Positions 28,824 to 38,245 are shown, counted from the first letter of the stretch. The stretch is 64,000 bases of DNA from Variovorax sp. 54 (GCF_002754375.1 NZ_PEFF01000001.1:5783501-5847500), one strand, 5' to 3'. Notes: generated by a model not told the origin, from the sequence alone. A program made the numbers and translations.

Positions 28824-29786
28824 ATGTCCAAGCTGCCTTCTGTCCTGGCGAACCTGCCGCTGCCGATCATCGGCTCGCCGCTGTTCATCATCAGCAACCC
28901 CAAGCTCGTGATCGCGCAATGCAAGGCCGGTGTGGTCGGCTCGATGCCGGCGCTCAACGCCCGCCCGGCCGCGCAACTCGAAGAGTGGCTGATCGAGATC
29001 ACCGAAGAGCTCGCGGCCTACAACAAGGCCAACCCCGACAAGCCGGCCGCGCCCTTCGCCATCAACCAGATCGTGCACAAGAGCAACGACCGCCTCGAGC
29101 ACGACATGGAGATGGTCGTGAAGTACAAGGTGCCGATCGTGATCACCTCGCTGGGCGCGCGCACCGACGTGAACGACGCGGTGCACAGCTACGGCGGCGT
29201 GACCTTGCACGACATCATCAACAACAAGTTCGCGCAGAAGGCGATCGAGAAGGGCGCCGACGGCATCATCGCCGTGGCGGCCGGTGCCGGTGGCCACGCG
29301 GGCGTGAAGAGCCCGTTCGCGCTGGTGCAGGAAATCCGTCAGTGGTTCGACGGCCCGATCGCGCTGTCGGGCTCCATCGCCTCGGGCGGCGCGGTGCTCG
29401 CGGCGCAGGCCATGGGCGCCGACTTCGCCTACATCGGCACCGCCTTCATCGCGACCGAAGAGGCGCGTGCGAGCGACGACTACAAGCAGGCCATCGTGGA
29501 CGGCAACTCGGACGACATCGTCTACTCGAGCCTGTTCACCGGCGTGCACGGCAACTACCTGGCGCCCAGCATCGTCAAGGCCGGCATGGACCCGGCCAAC
29601 CTGCCCGAAGGCGACGTGACGACCATGAACTTCGGCGGCGGCGAAGGCAGCAAGGCCAAGGCCTGGAAAGACATCTGGGGCTCGGGCCAGGGCATCGGCG
29701 CCATCACCGAAGTGGCGAGCGCGGGCGCCTTCATCGAGAAGCTCAAGCGCGAATACCAGGAAGCACGACAGCGATTGGCACTTTGA
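28824..29786 (+). CDS. Nitronate monooxygenase (2-nitropropane dioxygenase family)
   Basis: A 320-residue FMN-dependent TIM-barrel enzyme. Family segments are LPIIGSPLF at the N-terminus, AVAAGAGGHAG (FMN phosphate loop region) and SGSIASGGAVLAAQAMGADF. It oxidises alkyl nitronates such as propionate-3-nitronate; some relatives are enoyl reductases, so the call is to family. A strong TTATAAAA lies 30 bases before the ATG and a CGGAGACG RBS follows. The acyltransferase gene begins near or at its stop. Confidence 0.85.
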   Translation: MSKLPSVLANLPLPIIGSPLFIISNPKLVIAQCKAGVVGSMPALNARPAAQLEEWLIEITEELAAYNKANPDKPAAPFAINQIVHKSNDRLEHDMEMVVKYKVPIVITSLGARTDVNDAVHSYGGVTLHDIINNKFAQKAIEKGADGIIAVAAGAGGHAGVKSPFALVQEIRQWFDGPIALSGSIASGGAVLAAQAMGADFAYIGTAFIATEEARASDDYKQAIVDGNSDDIVYSSLFTGVHGNYLAPSIVKAGMDPANLPEGDVTTMNFGGGEGSKAKAWKDIWGSGQGIGAITEVASAGAFIEKLKREYQEARQRLAL

Positions 29787-29860
29787 ACCGTACGCACGCA
29801 CCGGCCTCGACCTTCGCTGCGAGCGGTGGCGGCGGGGCCGTGCCTGCGCGGCAGGGGCGC

Positions 29861-30955
29861 ATGCCGCTGCTGGACGTGGTCAAGGGCCTGGCCTGTGCGC
29901 TGATCGTCGGGCACCACCTCGCGCGCTACGGCCCGATGCCGGCCGGCGCACAGGTGCTTGCGCCCGATTTCTTCGGCTGGCTGGCGGACGACGGCCGGCT
30001 CGCGGTGCAGGTGTTCCTCGTGATCGCCGGCTTTCTGGCCACGGCGAGCCTCGCACCCGACGGCGTGCTGCGCGTCGACCGGCCCGTGTCGCGCATCCTG
30101 CAGCGCTACGCCCGGCTGGTCATGCCGTACCTTGCGGCGCTCACGGTGTGCGTGCTGGTGGCCGACGTGGTGCGGCCGTGGCTCGGTGAAGACGTGGTGC
30201 CGGCCACGCCGAGCCTTGGCCAACTGCTGGCCCACGGCCTGCTGCTGCAGGACCTGTTGAACTACGAGTCGCTGTCGACCGGCGTCTGGTACGTGGCCAT
30301 CGACTTCCAGCTGTTTGCGCTCGCGCTCGCGCTGGTCGGGCTGCCCGCCGTGCTGCGGCAGCCGGTGTCGGCCGCGCGTTGGGCGCCGGTGGCGCTGGTG
30401 TTCATCGTGGCCGTGGCCTCGCTCGCGCTGTTCAACCGGCAGGCGCGGCTGGACGACACCGCGTTCTATTTCTTCGGCGCCTACGGGCTCGGCATGCTGG
30501 CGTTCTGGGTCGGCCGCGTCACGCGCGCCAGCACCTGGCACGGCGCCGTCGCGCTGTTGGCGCTGGTGGGCGTGGGCGCGCTCATGATCGACTGGCGCAG
30601 CCGCATCGCCATCGCGCTGGTCACTGCGCTGCTCATTGCGGTGGCGCAACGCCGGCAATGGCTGTCGCCCGCGCACTGGCCGGCAGCCGCCGTGCCGCTG
30701 CAGCAGCTGGGGCGCATTTCGTATTCGCTGTTCCTGATCCACTTCCCGGTGCTGCTCGCCGTGAATGCGCTGGTGGCGGGCCTGGGGCCGCACGGGCCGT
30801 GGGTCGATCTGCTTGGCATGGTCGCGACCTTCGGCCTGTCGGTGGGCGCCGCGGTGCTGTTGTACCGAGGGGTCGAAGCCCGGCCGGCCTCGCTGCGCAG
30901 CGTATGCACACTTTTTGCCGCATTGCTGGTCAGCGGCCTCATCGTGTCGTACTGA
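29861..30955 (+). CDS. Membrane acyltransferase, acyltransferase 3 family
   Basis: A membrane protein of about 364 residues with ten predicted helices. The family N-terminus is MPLLDVVKGLACALIVGHHLARYG, containing the conserved HH; FLVIAGFL is the second signature. Such proteins O-acetylate or O-acylate surface sugars or other exported molecules. The ATG at 29861 is preferred for its AGGGG RBS. Two in-frame alternatives exist: GTG 29840 and TTG 29783, the latter overlapping the preceding stop (TTGA). The acceptor substrate is unknown. Confidence 0.8.
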   Translation: MPLLDVVKGLACALIVGHHLARYGPMPAGAQVLAPDFFGWLADDGRLAVQVFLVIAGFLATASLAPDGVLRVDRPVSRILQRYARLVMPYLAALTVCVLVADVVRPWLGEDVVPATPSLGQLLAHGLLLQDLLNYESLSTGVWYVAIDFQLFALALALVGLPAVLRQPVSAARWAPVALVFIVAVASLALFNRQARLDDTAFYFFGAYGLGMLAFWVGRVTRASTWHGAVALLALVGVGALMIDWRSRIAIALVTALLIAVAQRRQWLSPAHWPAAAVPLQQLGRISYSLFLIHFPVLLAVNALVAGLGPHGPWVDLLGMVATFGLSVGAAVLLYRGVEARPASLRSVCTLFAALLVSGLIVSY

Positions 30956-30964
30956 AGCGCGCCG

Positions 30965-30989
30965 CGCCCGCTCGGGCGTGGACCTTTTT
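30965..30989 (+). terminator. Possible weak terminator after the acyltransferase
   Basis: A short stem CGCCC-GCTC-GGGCG (30965-30978) is followed six bases later by TTTTT (30985-30989). The spacing is longer than ideal. Confidence 0.3.
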
Positions 30990-31076
30990 CTCCCCATTCC
31001 TTTGCAAATCTGTTGCCTTCGGGCTTCAGAGCGGGCAGTCTGCGCGAACTGCCCCTGTTGTGTATGATTGTGAATC

Positions 31077-31094
31077 TTTCAGTAAATACTGAAA
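31077..31094. promoter_or_regulatory. Perfect dyad TTTCAGTA-AA-TACTGAAA before the cyd operon
   Basis: An 18-base inverted repeat with perfect 8-base arms lies 17 bases upstream of the cydD ATG, in AT-rich sequence unlike its surroundings. Its position near the likely transcription start suits a repressor operator. The GbsR/MarR-type protein encoded at the end of the cyd locus is the obvious candidate. No FNR/ANR-type TTGAT-N4-ATCAA box is seen in this gap. Confidence 0.5.
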
Positions 31095-31111
31095 ATACAC
31101 AAACTCAAGGA

Positions 31112-32809
31112 ATGACAGAACATTCGCCGCCACGGTCGCCGTTGAAGGCCCTCACATCGCCCGACATCGGCAGCGTGGTGCAGGGAGCCGCCGCGCTTGC
31201 GTGGTTGCCGCAGGCGGCGTTGCTGGCGATGGCGGTCCAGGGCCTGGCAAGCGGCGAGGGCATGGCCGCTGTGTTGTGGCCGGCGGTGGGCATCCTGTTG
31301 CTGGGCCTGCTGCGCGCGGGTTGCGAAGCCTGGGGCGTGCGCCGCACCTTCGGGCGTGCACGGGCGCAGTTGACCGCTTTCCGCGCACAAACCGCAACCG
31401 CGTTGGCAGGCGGCTCGCCGCTCGACCGCGAACGCGCGCCCTCCGGCCTTGCGGCCAGCGTGCTCGCCGAACAGGCGGAGGCGCTGGTGCCGTACCTCGT
31501 GCGCTATCAGCCCGCGCGCTGGCGTGCGACGGTGGTGCCGCTCTTCCTGCTCGCTGCGGTGGCCTGGTTCTCGTGGGCCGCGGCGTTGGTGCTGCTGGTG
31601 GCGGCGCCGCTGATTCCGATCTTCATGGCCATCGTCGGCTGGCGCGCCAAGGCGGCCAGCGAGGCGCAGATGGTCGAGATGGGCGGCATGAACGCCTTCC
31701 TGCTCGACCGCCTGCGCGGCCTCGCCACATTGCGTGCGCTCGACGCAGTCGATGCCACGGCCGACCGGCTCGGCGCGTCCGCGCAGTCGCTGCGCCAACG
31801 CACGATGGCGGTGTTGCGCATCGCGTTCCTGTCGTCCGCGGTGCTGGAGCTGTTCTCGGCGCTGGGCGTGGCGCTGGTCGCGGTCTACATCGGCTTCCAT
31901 CTGCTGGGCTCGCTTGGGTTCGGCGCGTGGGGCCAGCAGCTCAGCCTGGGCGAAGGCCTGTTCGTGCTGTTGCTGGCGCCGGCGTTCTTCGAGCCGCTGC
32001 GCGAGCTGTCGGCGGTGTGGCATGACCGCGCGGCGGGCGAGGCGGCGTTGAAGGCGCTCGACGATCTGCAACGCGGCGCGCTGCCGTTGCCCGGCGCGGG
32101 CGTCGCGGTCACACGCGCGGCCACCGGTGCCGCCGGTGCGGGCGCCGCACCCGCCGTGATGGTCCACGGGCTGCATTTCACCTGGCCCGGCGAGGCGGCA
32201 GCACTCTTCGACGGGTACGAGCTGCGCATCGGCGCCGGCGAGCATGTCGCGCTGACCGGCCCCAGCGGATCGGGCAAGACCGCGCTGCTGTCGCTGCTCG
32301 CGGGGCTGATGCCGGTCACGCATGGCGAGATCGCCATCGGCGGCGTGCCGCTCACCGAGCACACGGCTGCCGCACTGCGCCAGCGCACGGCGTGGATGGG
32401 GCAGAAGCCCCACGTGTTCGCCGGCTCGGTCGAAGCCAACGTCGCGCTGGGCCGTGTCGACATCGGCGCGCCCGAAGTGGCCGATGCGATGCGTTTCGCG
32501 GCGCTCGACGACGTGGCGCAAGCCCACCCGGGCACCGCGCTGGGCGAGGGCGGCAGCGGCCTGTCGGGCGGCGAGGCCGTGCGGCTGGCGCTGGCGCGCG
32601 TCGCGGTGCATCCGCATGCCGACCTGATCCTGGCCGACGAACCCACGGCCCACCTCGATACCGCCACTGCCGCGCGTGTGGCCGATGCGCTGGTGACGCT
32701 CGCACGCGGCCGGACATTGATCGTCTCGACCCACGACCCGGTGCTGGCCGCGCGCATGGACCGCACCGTGAGCCTCGGGCCCGACCCGCTGGTGGAGAAG
32801 GCCGCATGA
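31112..32809 (+). CDS. cydD: Cytochrome bd biogenesis ABC transporter, CydD
   Basis: The 565-residue protein has an exporter-type membrane domain (six helices, residues about 20-320) and a C-terminal ABC domain with Walker A GPSGSGKT, signature LSGGE and Walker B LILADEP. CydDC exports glutathione/cysteine or handles heme for bd oxidase assembly. The ATG at 31112 is abutted by AAGGA, closer than normal; an upstream ATG at 31064 would place the dyad inside the gene and is less likely. It overlaps cydC by four bases. Confidence 0.9.
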   Translation: MTEHSPPRSPLKALTSPDIGSVVQGAAALAWLPQAALLAMAVQGLASGEGMAAVLWPAVGILLLGLLRAGCEAWGVRRTFGRARAQLTAFRAQTATALAGGSPLDRERAPSGLAASVLAEQAEALVPYLVRYQPARWRATVVPLFLLAAVAWFSWAAALVLLVAAPLIPIFMAIVGWRAKAASEAQMVEMGGMNAFLLDRLRGLATLRALDAVDATADRLGASAQSLRQRTMAVLRIAFLSSAVLELFSALGVALVAVYIGFHLLGSLGFGAWGQQLSLGEGLFVLLLAPAFFEPLRELSAVWHDRAAGEAALKALDDLQRGALPLPGAGVAVTRAATGAAGAGAAPAVMVHGLHFTWPGEAAALFDGYELRIGAGEHVALTGPSGSGKTALLSLLAGLMPVTHGEIAIGGVPLTEHTAAALRQRTAWMGQKPHVFAGSVEANVALGRVDIGAPEVADAMRFAALDDVAQAHPGTALGEGGSGLSGGEAVRLALARVAVHPHADLILADEPTAHLDTATAARVADALVTLARGRTLIVSTHDPVLAARMDRTVSLGPDPLVEKAA

Positions 32810-34509
32810 GCAGCCACGCTCCCCGCTGGCGCGACCTGCGCCTCGTGCTGCGTCCCTTCCTCGCGACGCAGCCGCGCGCCTTGCTGCTGGGCTGCCTGCT
32901 GGCTGCGGTCACCGTGCTCGCGGGCATGGCGCTGCTGGGCCTGTCGGGCTGGTTCATCACCGCGACTGCGCTCGCCGGTTTGCACGCGGCCACGGCTTTC
33001 ACTTTCGATGTCTTCATGCCGTCGGCTGGCATCCGGCTGCTCGCCCTCGGGCGCACGGGGTCGCGCTACGGCGAGCGGCTTGTCACGCACGACGCCACCT
33101 TCGCCGTGCTCGCCGAGCTGCGCGTGCGGCTGTTCCGCGGCTGGGCCCGCCCCGAGGCCGCGCGCGACTTGCTGATGCGGCCGGCGCGGCTGCTGTTCCG
33201 CCTCACGTCCGACATCGATGCGCTCGAGTCGCTCTACCTGCGCCTGTTCGTGCCTGCTGCTGCGGCGCTGGGCGCGGCGTTGCTGGCCGGCATCGTGCTC
33301 GGCTTCATGCATGTGGGGATGGGCGTGGCGATCGCGCTCTGGCTCTGTGCCATCGGCTGGGGGCTGGCGTACTTCATCGCACGGCGTGCGCGACAACCGG
33401 CGCGGCAACGCGCGCATGCCGTGGAAGCGCTGCGCGCACGCGCCGTCGATCTGGTCGCAGGCCAGGCCGACCTCGCGATGGCCGGCCGGCTCGACGCCCA
33501 GCGCGCCGCGCTGATGAATGCCGACGCGCATCTCGCGCAGGCCGACCTTGCGCTGAACAAGCTCGAAGCCGCTGCTGGTTTCGCCTACGGCAGCGCCGGC
33601 ACCCTGACGTTGGTCGGCGTGCTGCTGGCCGTGGGCGCGCTGGTGAGCGAAGGCGTGATCGGCGCACCCGGCGCAGCGCTTGCCTTGTTGATCGCACTGA
33701 CCGCCACCGAACCGTTCGCGGCGCTGCGGCGTGGCGCGCTCGATGCAGGTCGCACGTGGCTGGCGGTGCGTCGGCTGGCACCGCGGCTGGACCCGTCGGT
33801 GGAAGAGGGTGCGCGTCCCTCCCACATCGAGCGGACGGCAGCGGTGCAGGTCGACCAGCTCACCGTCATGCACCCCGGCAGCCTGGTGGAAGTGCTCAGC
33901 GGCGTGTCTCTGCATCTGAATGTCGGCGAGCGCGTCGCGCTGGTCGGCGCCAGCGGCGCAGGCAAGTCCACGCTGCTCTCCGTGATCGCCGGCGACCTCA
34001 CGCCGCGCGCCGGCCACGTGCAGGCGCAACCGGCCTGCCTGCTGACCCAACGCACCGAACTTTTCCAGGACAGCCTGCGCGACAACCTGCGCCTTGCCGA
34101 TCCGCAAGCCAGCGACGAGCGCCTCTGGACCGTGCTGCACGCCGCCGGTCTCGACGCCGACGTGCGCGCGCTGGCCACCGGACTCGACACGCGCCTGGGC
34201 GAAGGCGGCCTCGGCCTCTCGGGCGGCCAGTCGCGCCGGCTCGCGCTCGCGCGGCTGCTGCTGCGGCCCGTGCCGCTGTGGCTGCTCGACGAGCCGACCG
34301 AGGCACTCGACGCCGCCACCGCGCACGACGTGCTGCAGCGCCTGGCGCAGCAGGCCGGTTCGCGCACCCTGCTGATCGCCACGCACCTGCGCCGCGAAGC
34401 CGCGCTGGCCGACCGCCTCGTGTGCATGGCGCAGGGCCGCATCGTGGCCGACCTGCGCCGCGGCACCGATGCCTTCGAGGCTGCACTGCGCGGCCTGCGC
34501 CCCGATTGA
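32806..34509 (+). CDS. cydC: Cytochrome bd biogenesis ABC transporter, CydC
   Basis: The 567-residue partner of CydD. The membrane domain spans residues about 15-310; the ABC domain has Walker A GASGAGKST, signature LSGGQ, Walker B LWLLDEP and the H-loop in IATHLRRE. Needed for assembly of the bd oxidase encoded directly downstream. The segment GWFITATALAG near the N-terminus is typical of CydC. The start overlaps cydD (ATGA). Confidence 0.92.
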   Translation: MSSHAPRWRDLRLVLRPFLATQPRALLLGCLLAAVTVLAGMALLGLSGWFITATALAGLHAATAFTFDVFMPSAGIRLLALGRTGSRYGERLVTHDATFAVLAELRVRLFRGWARPEAARDLLMRPARLLFRLTSDIDALESLYLRLFVPAAAALGAALLAGIVLGFMHVGMGVAIALWLCAIGWGLAYFIARRARQPARQRAHAVEALRARAVDLVAGQADLAMAGRLDAQRAALMNADAHLAQADLALNKLEAAAGFAYGSAGTLTLVGVLLAVGALVSEGVIGAPGAALALLIALTATEPFAALRRGALDAGRTWLAVRRLAPRLDPSVEEGARPSHIERTAAVQVDQLTVMHPGSLVEVLSGVSLHLNVGERVALVGASGAGKSTLLSVIAGDLTPRAGHVQAQPACLLTQRTELFQDSLRDNLRLADPQASDERLWTVLHAAGLDADVRALATGLDTRLGEGGLGLSGGQSRRLALARLLLRPVPLWLLDEPTEALDAATAHDVLQRLAQQAGSRTLLIATHLRREAALADRLVCMAQGRIVADLRRGTDAFEAALRGLRPD

Positions 34510-34551
34510 TCGACCGAGCAACGAACGAACAGAACACATAAAGGAAGCCCC

Positions 34552-36171
34552 ATGGACCTTGACATCGTCGCGCTCTCGCGCCTGCAGTTCGCCGTCACGG
34601 CGCTGTACCACTTCCTGTTCGTGCCATTGACGCTCGGACTGTCGATCATCCTGGCCATCATGGAGACGGTCTACGTGATGACCGGGCGCGTCATCTGGCG
34701 CGACATGACCAAGTTCTGGGGCGTGCTGTTCGGCATCAACTTTGCGATGGGCGTGGCCACGGGCATCGTGATGGAGTTCCAGTTCGGCATGAACTGGAGC
34801 TACTACAGCCATTACGTCGGCGACATCTTCGGCGCGCCGCTGGCCATCGAAGGGCTCATGGCCTTCTTCATGGAAGCGACCTTCGTCGGCCTGTTCTTCT
34901 TCGGCTGGGACAAGCTCTCCAAGGTGGGCCACCTCACGGCAACGTGGGCCGTGGCCATCGGCTCCAACTTCTCGGCGCTGTGGATTCTCATTGCCAACGG
35001 CTGGATGCAGAACCCCGTGGGCGCGGCCTTCAACCCCGCGACCATGCGCATGGAAGTGACCGACTTCGCGGCGGTGCTGACCAACCCCGTGGCGCAGGCC
35101 AAGTTCGTGCACACCGTGTCGGCCGGTTATGTGTGCGCCGCGGTGTTCGTGCTCGGCGTGTCGGCGTGGTACCTGCTCAAGGGCCGCCACATCGAACTGG
35201 CGAAGCGCTCGATGACCGTGGCTGCGTCGTTCGGCCTGGCCGCCGCGCTGTCGGTGGCGGTGCTCGGCGACGAGAGCGGCTATCTGTCGGGCGAACACCA
35301 GAAGATGAAGCTCGCGGCCATCGAAGGCATGTGGGAAACGCAACCCGCGCCCGCCGCCTTCACCGTGATCGGCTTTCCCGACCAGAAGGCGCGCGAAACG
35401 CACTACGCCATTCACATCCCGGCCGTGATGGGCCTCATCGGCACGCGCTCGCTCAACACCGTGATGCCCGGCATCGACGAGCTCGTGAAGCGCGCGGAGG
35501 CCCGCATCCGCGAGGGCCTGAAGGCCTACGACGCGCTGCAGAAGATCCGCGAGGCCGGCGGCACCGACAAGGTCACGCAGGGCGTGCGCGGCGACTTCGA
35601 AGAGAACGGCATCAACATGGGCTACGCGCTGCTGCTCAAGCGCTACGTGGACGACCCGCGCCAGGCCACCGACGAGCAGATCGCCAAGGCCGCATGGGAC
35701 ACCGTGCCGCAGGTGGCGCCGCTGTTCTGGCTGTTCCGTGTGATGGTGGGCATCGGCATGCTGCTGATTCTGTTGACCGGCACCTTCTTCGTGCTGTCGG
35801 CGCGCCGCGCGCTCGACCGCCACCGCTGGCTGCTCAAGGTCGCGGTGTGGGCGATTCCGCTGCCTTGGATCGCCATTGAATCCGGCTGGCTGGTGGCCGA
35901 GTACGGCCGGCAACCCTGGGTGATCGAAGGCGTGCTGCCCACCGCGGTGGCCGTGTCGAACCTGGGCGTGACGACGCTGTTGATCACGCTCGCGGGCTTC
36001 ATCGCGATCTACACGACGCTGCTCATCATCGAAGTGAAGCTGATGCTCAAGGCCATCCAGAAGGGCCCCGAGGTCGAGCATGCGCCCACTGAAGGCGACA
36101 CCCGCTCGCACATTCCGCCGGCGCGCGCCGCCGTGTCTTCCTCCTCTGCCTCGACCGGGAGCGCCGCATGA
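34552..36171 (+). CDS. cydA: Cytochrome bd ubiquinol oxidase subunit I
   Basis: The 539-residue catalytic subunit, which oxidises quinol and reduces oxygen at hemes b558, b595 and d. His20 (ALYHFLF) is the expected heme ligand near the N-terminus. The quinol-binding Q loop follows GDESGYLSGEHQ and is of the long type, with the extra segment up to about residue 390. The GRQPW motif is present. The C-terminus ends in a Ser/Ala-rich tail. A strong AAGGAAG RBS precedes the ATG, and it overlaps cydB by four bases. Confidence 0.97.
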   Translation: MDLDIVALSRLQFAVTALYHFLFVPLTLGLSIILAIMETVYVMTGRVIWRDMTKFWGVLFGINFAMGVATGIVMEFQFGMNWSYYSHYVGDIFGAPLAIEGLMAFFMEATFVGLFFFGWDKLSKVGHLTATWAVAIGSNFSALWILIANGWMQNPVGAAFNPATMRMEVTDFAAVLTNPVAQAKFVHTVSAGYVCAAVFVLGVSAWYLLKGRHIELAKRSMTVAASFGLAAALSVAVLGDESGYLSGEHQKMKLAAIEGMWETQPAPAAFTVIGFPDQKARETHYAIHIPAVMGLIGTRSLNTVMPGIDELVKRAEARIREGLKAYDALQKIREAGGTDKVTQGVRGDFEENGINMGYALLLKRYVDDPRQATDEQIAKAAWDTVPQVAPLFWLFRVMVGIGMLLILLTGTFFVLSARRALDRHRWLLKVAVWAIPLPWIAIESGWLVAEYGRQPWVIEGVLPTAVAVSNLGVTTLLITLAGFIAIYTTLLIIEVKLMLKAIQKGPEVEHAPTEGDTRSHIPPARAAVSSSSASTGSAA

Positions 36172-37322
36172 TCCTCCACACACTCCTCGACTACGACACC
36201 CTGCGCTTCATCTGGTGGCTGCTCATCGGCGTGCTGCTCGTCGGCTTCGCCGTGACCGACGGCTTCGACCTGGGCGCCGGCATGCTGCTGCCGTTTGCGG
36301 CGCGCAACGACATCGAGCGTCGCGTGGTCATCAACAGCGTGGGCCCGGTGTGGGAAGGCAACCAGGTCTGGCTGATCCTGGGCGGCGGCGCCGTCTTTGC
36401 GGCGTGGCCGCAGCTGTATGCCGTGTCGTTCTCGGGCTTCTACCTGGCGATGTTCGTGATTCTGTCGGCGCTCATCTTGCGGCCGGTGGCCTTCAAGTTC
36501 CGCAGCAAGCGCGAGTCGCCGCAGTGGCGCGCACGCTGGGACGGCGTGCTGTTCTTCAGCGGCTTTGTGCCCGCGCTGATCTGCGGCGTGGCCGTGGGCA
36601 ACGTGCTGCAGGGCGTGCCGTTCCGCTTCGGCACCGACATGCACATCTTCTACGACGGCAGCTTCTTCGGCCTGCTGAACCCCTTCGCCATCCTCTGCGG
36701 ACTGGTGTCGGTGGTGATGCTGGTGATGCACGGCGCGGCGTGGCTGCTGCTCAAGACGGAAGGCCCGGTGGCCGAGCGCGCGCGCAGCTACGGCATGGTC
36801 GCGGCCGTGCTCACGCTCGTGTTCTACGCGCTGGCCGGCGTGTGGCTGGCGATGGGCATCGGGGGCTTTCGCATCAGCAGCGTGGTCGACACCGTGGGCC
36901 CGTCGAACCCGATGCTCAAGACCGTCGAGCTGCATGCGGGCGCCTGGATGGGCAACTACGCGGCGCACCCCTGGACCCTCACCGCACCGGCAGCAGGCTT
37001 CGTCGGCACGCTGGGCGCACTGCTCGGACTGGTGCTGCGCCGGCCGGTGCTGGCGCTGCTCACGGCGGCGCTGGGCATCGCCGGCATCATCCTGAGCGTG
37101 GGCGCGTCGATGTTCCCGTTCATCCTGCCCTCGTCGATCGACCCGCGCGCCAGCCTCACGGTGTGGGATTCGTCGTCGAGCCACCTGACGCTGTTCATCA
37201 TGCTGGTGGTCACGGTCTTCTTCATTCCGATCATCATTGCCTACACCACCTGGGTCTACCACGTGCTGTGGGGCAAGGTCGACGAACAAGCCATCCGCGA
37301 CGACAGCGGACACGCCTACTGA
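36168..37322 (+). CDS. cydB: Cytochrome bd ubiquinol oxidase subunit II
   Basis: The 384-residue second subunit, with about eight to nine membrane helices and the family motif DGFDLGAGMLLP near residue 30 and GPVWEGNQVWLI near 60. It forms the oxidase core with CydA. The coupling by ATGA overlap fits equimolar synthesis. The small CydX gene follows 18 bases downstream. Confidence 0.97.
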   Translation: MILHTLLDYDTLRFIWWLLIGVLLVGFAVTDGFDLGAGMLLPFAARNDIERRVVINSVGPVWEGNQVWLILGGGAVFAAWPQLYAVSFSGFYLAMFVILSALILRPVAFKFRSKRESPQWRARWDGVLFFSGFVPALICGVAVGNVLQGVPFRFGTDMHIFYDGSFFGLLNPFAILCGLVSVVMLVMHGAAWLLLKTEGPVAERARSYGMVAAVLTLVFYALAGVWLAMGIGGFRISSVVDTVGPSNPMLKTVELHAGAWMGNYAAHPWTLTAPAAGFVGTLGALLGLVLRRPVLALLTAALGIAGIILSVGASMFPFILPSSIDPRASLTVWDSSSSHLTLFIMLVVTVFFIPIIIAYTTWVYHVLWGKVDEQAIRDDSGHAY

Positions 37323-37340
37323 AACGGGAAGGAAAAAGAG

Positions 37341-37490
37341 ATGTGGTACTTCGCCTGGATCCTCGGCCTGCCCCTGGCAGCCGCCTTCGCCGTGCTCAAC
37401 GCCATGTGGTACGAACTCATGGACGACGAGGCCATCCGCAAGGAAAAGCTCGGCACGCCGGAAGCCCCGCAGGGGCAGGAACGGCTGTGA
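37341..37490 (+). CDS. cydX: Cytochrome bd small subunit CydX
   Basis: A 49-residue protein with one membrane helix, starting MWYFAWILGLPLAAAFAVLN and continuing AMWYELMDDE. This WYFAWILG start is the hallmark of CydX, which stabilises the heme d site of the oxidase. GGGAAGGAAAAAGAG upstream is a strong ribosome binding site. The charged tail is longer than in the shortest CydX proteins. Confidence 0.93.
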   Translation: MWYFAWILGLPLAAAFAVLNAMWYELMDDEAIRKEKLGTPEAPQGQERL

Positions 37491-37523
37491 GGGCGTAGCG
37501 TCCTCTTTGCCTCGCGGTGCGGC

Positions 37524-38114
37524 TCAGTCTTCGCCCGCGGGGCCCTTGCTCTTCTTCGACGCACCGCCCGTGAGGCGGTCTTTCAGCGTCAGCACCTTCG
37601 TCACCGTCGCGCCCATGCCCATGAGCTGCATCGCAGTCTCAGGCGCCAGGCGCTGCACGTCGTCGAACCACTTCATCAGCCGGTCGATCAGGTCGTGCAT
37701 CTCGCGCATGCGGGCCTGCGCGTGGCGCTCGGCGTCGCTCGTGGGCGACTCGAGCAGCGCGTTGCGCAGCATCGAGAGCGTGGGCTCGATCTCGCGGCGG
37801 CGACGCTCCTCGGCCAGCACGCGGAAGATTTCCCACACGTCCTTCGGCGCCTCGAAGTACTCGCGGCGGTCGCCCGCGTGGTGGCGCAGGTGCACGAGGC
37901 GCCAGGCCTGCAACTCCTTCAGACCCATGCTCACGTTGGAGCGCGAGAACTCCAGCAGCTCGGCGATCTCGTCGGCGTTGAGCGCGCGCTCCGACAGGAA
38001 GATCAGCGCGTAGATCTGCCCGACGGTGCGGTTGATGCCCCACTTGCTGCCCATCTCGCCGAAGTGGGCGACGAACTGGCGGTTGAGGGGAGGGAGTTCG
38101 GGTGCGGAAGCCAT
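37524..38114 (-). CDS. GbsR/MarR-family transcriptional regulator
   Basis: A 196-residue winged-helix protein: the GbsR-like start (FGEMGSKWGINRTVGQIYAL) is followed by the recognition region LNADEIAELLEFSRSNVSMGL and a C-terminal helical dimerisation part. It ends 33 bases after cydX in the opposite direction. The location suggests control of the cyd operon, perhaps at the dyad 31077-31094, and of itself. The start ATG 38114 is preferred; the frame extends to a TTG at 38171. Confidence 0.82.
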   Translation of the reverse strand: MASAPELPPLNRQFVAHFGEMGSKWGINRTVGQIYALIFLSERALNADEIAELLEFSRSNVSMGLKELQAWRLVHLRHHAGDRREYFEAPKDVWEIFRVLAEERRRREIEPTLSMLRNALLESPTSDAERHAQARMREMHDLIDRLMKWFDDVQRLAPETAMQLMGMGATVTKVLTLKDRLTGGASKKSKGPAGED

Positions 38115-38212
38115 GCGGCGGATTGTCGCGCTGGATTGCTGGACGTTCGGAAGTTTCCGAAAACCCAGCAAGGCGGCGGGGGTGCATGAATAACTAGTTC
38201 TGGTGATAGGTT

Positions 38213-38245
38213 GGAAACAATTTATTTACAAAAATAAACGTTTCC
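38213..38245. promoter_or_regulatory. Large AT-rich dyad between regulator and autotransporter
   Basis: A 33-base inverted repeat: GGAAAC-AA-TTTATTT, spacer ACAA, AAATAAA-C-GTTTCC. It lies in the 186-base divergent region, 99 bases upstream of the regulator start and 56 bases upstream of the autotransporter start. The composition is strongly AT in a GC-rich genome. It could be an operator for the regulator or for the adhesin gene. The rest of the gap shows no other clear element. Confidence 0.45.

Noticed and set aside
31885..36183. Very long open frame on the minus strand across cydDCA
   Set aside because: It is antisense to well-supported cyd genes and its translation is low-complexity His/Arg/Gln-rich, as expected from the complementary frame of GC-rich codons.
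38115..38171. Longer GbsR/MarR regulator starting at TTG 38171
   Set aside because: The extra 19 residues are not family-like and the ATG at 38114 gives the expected N-terminus.
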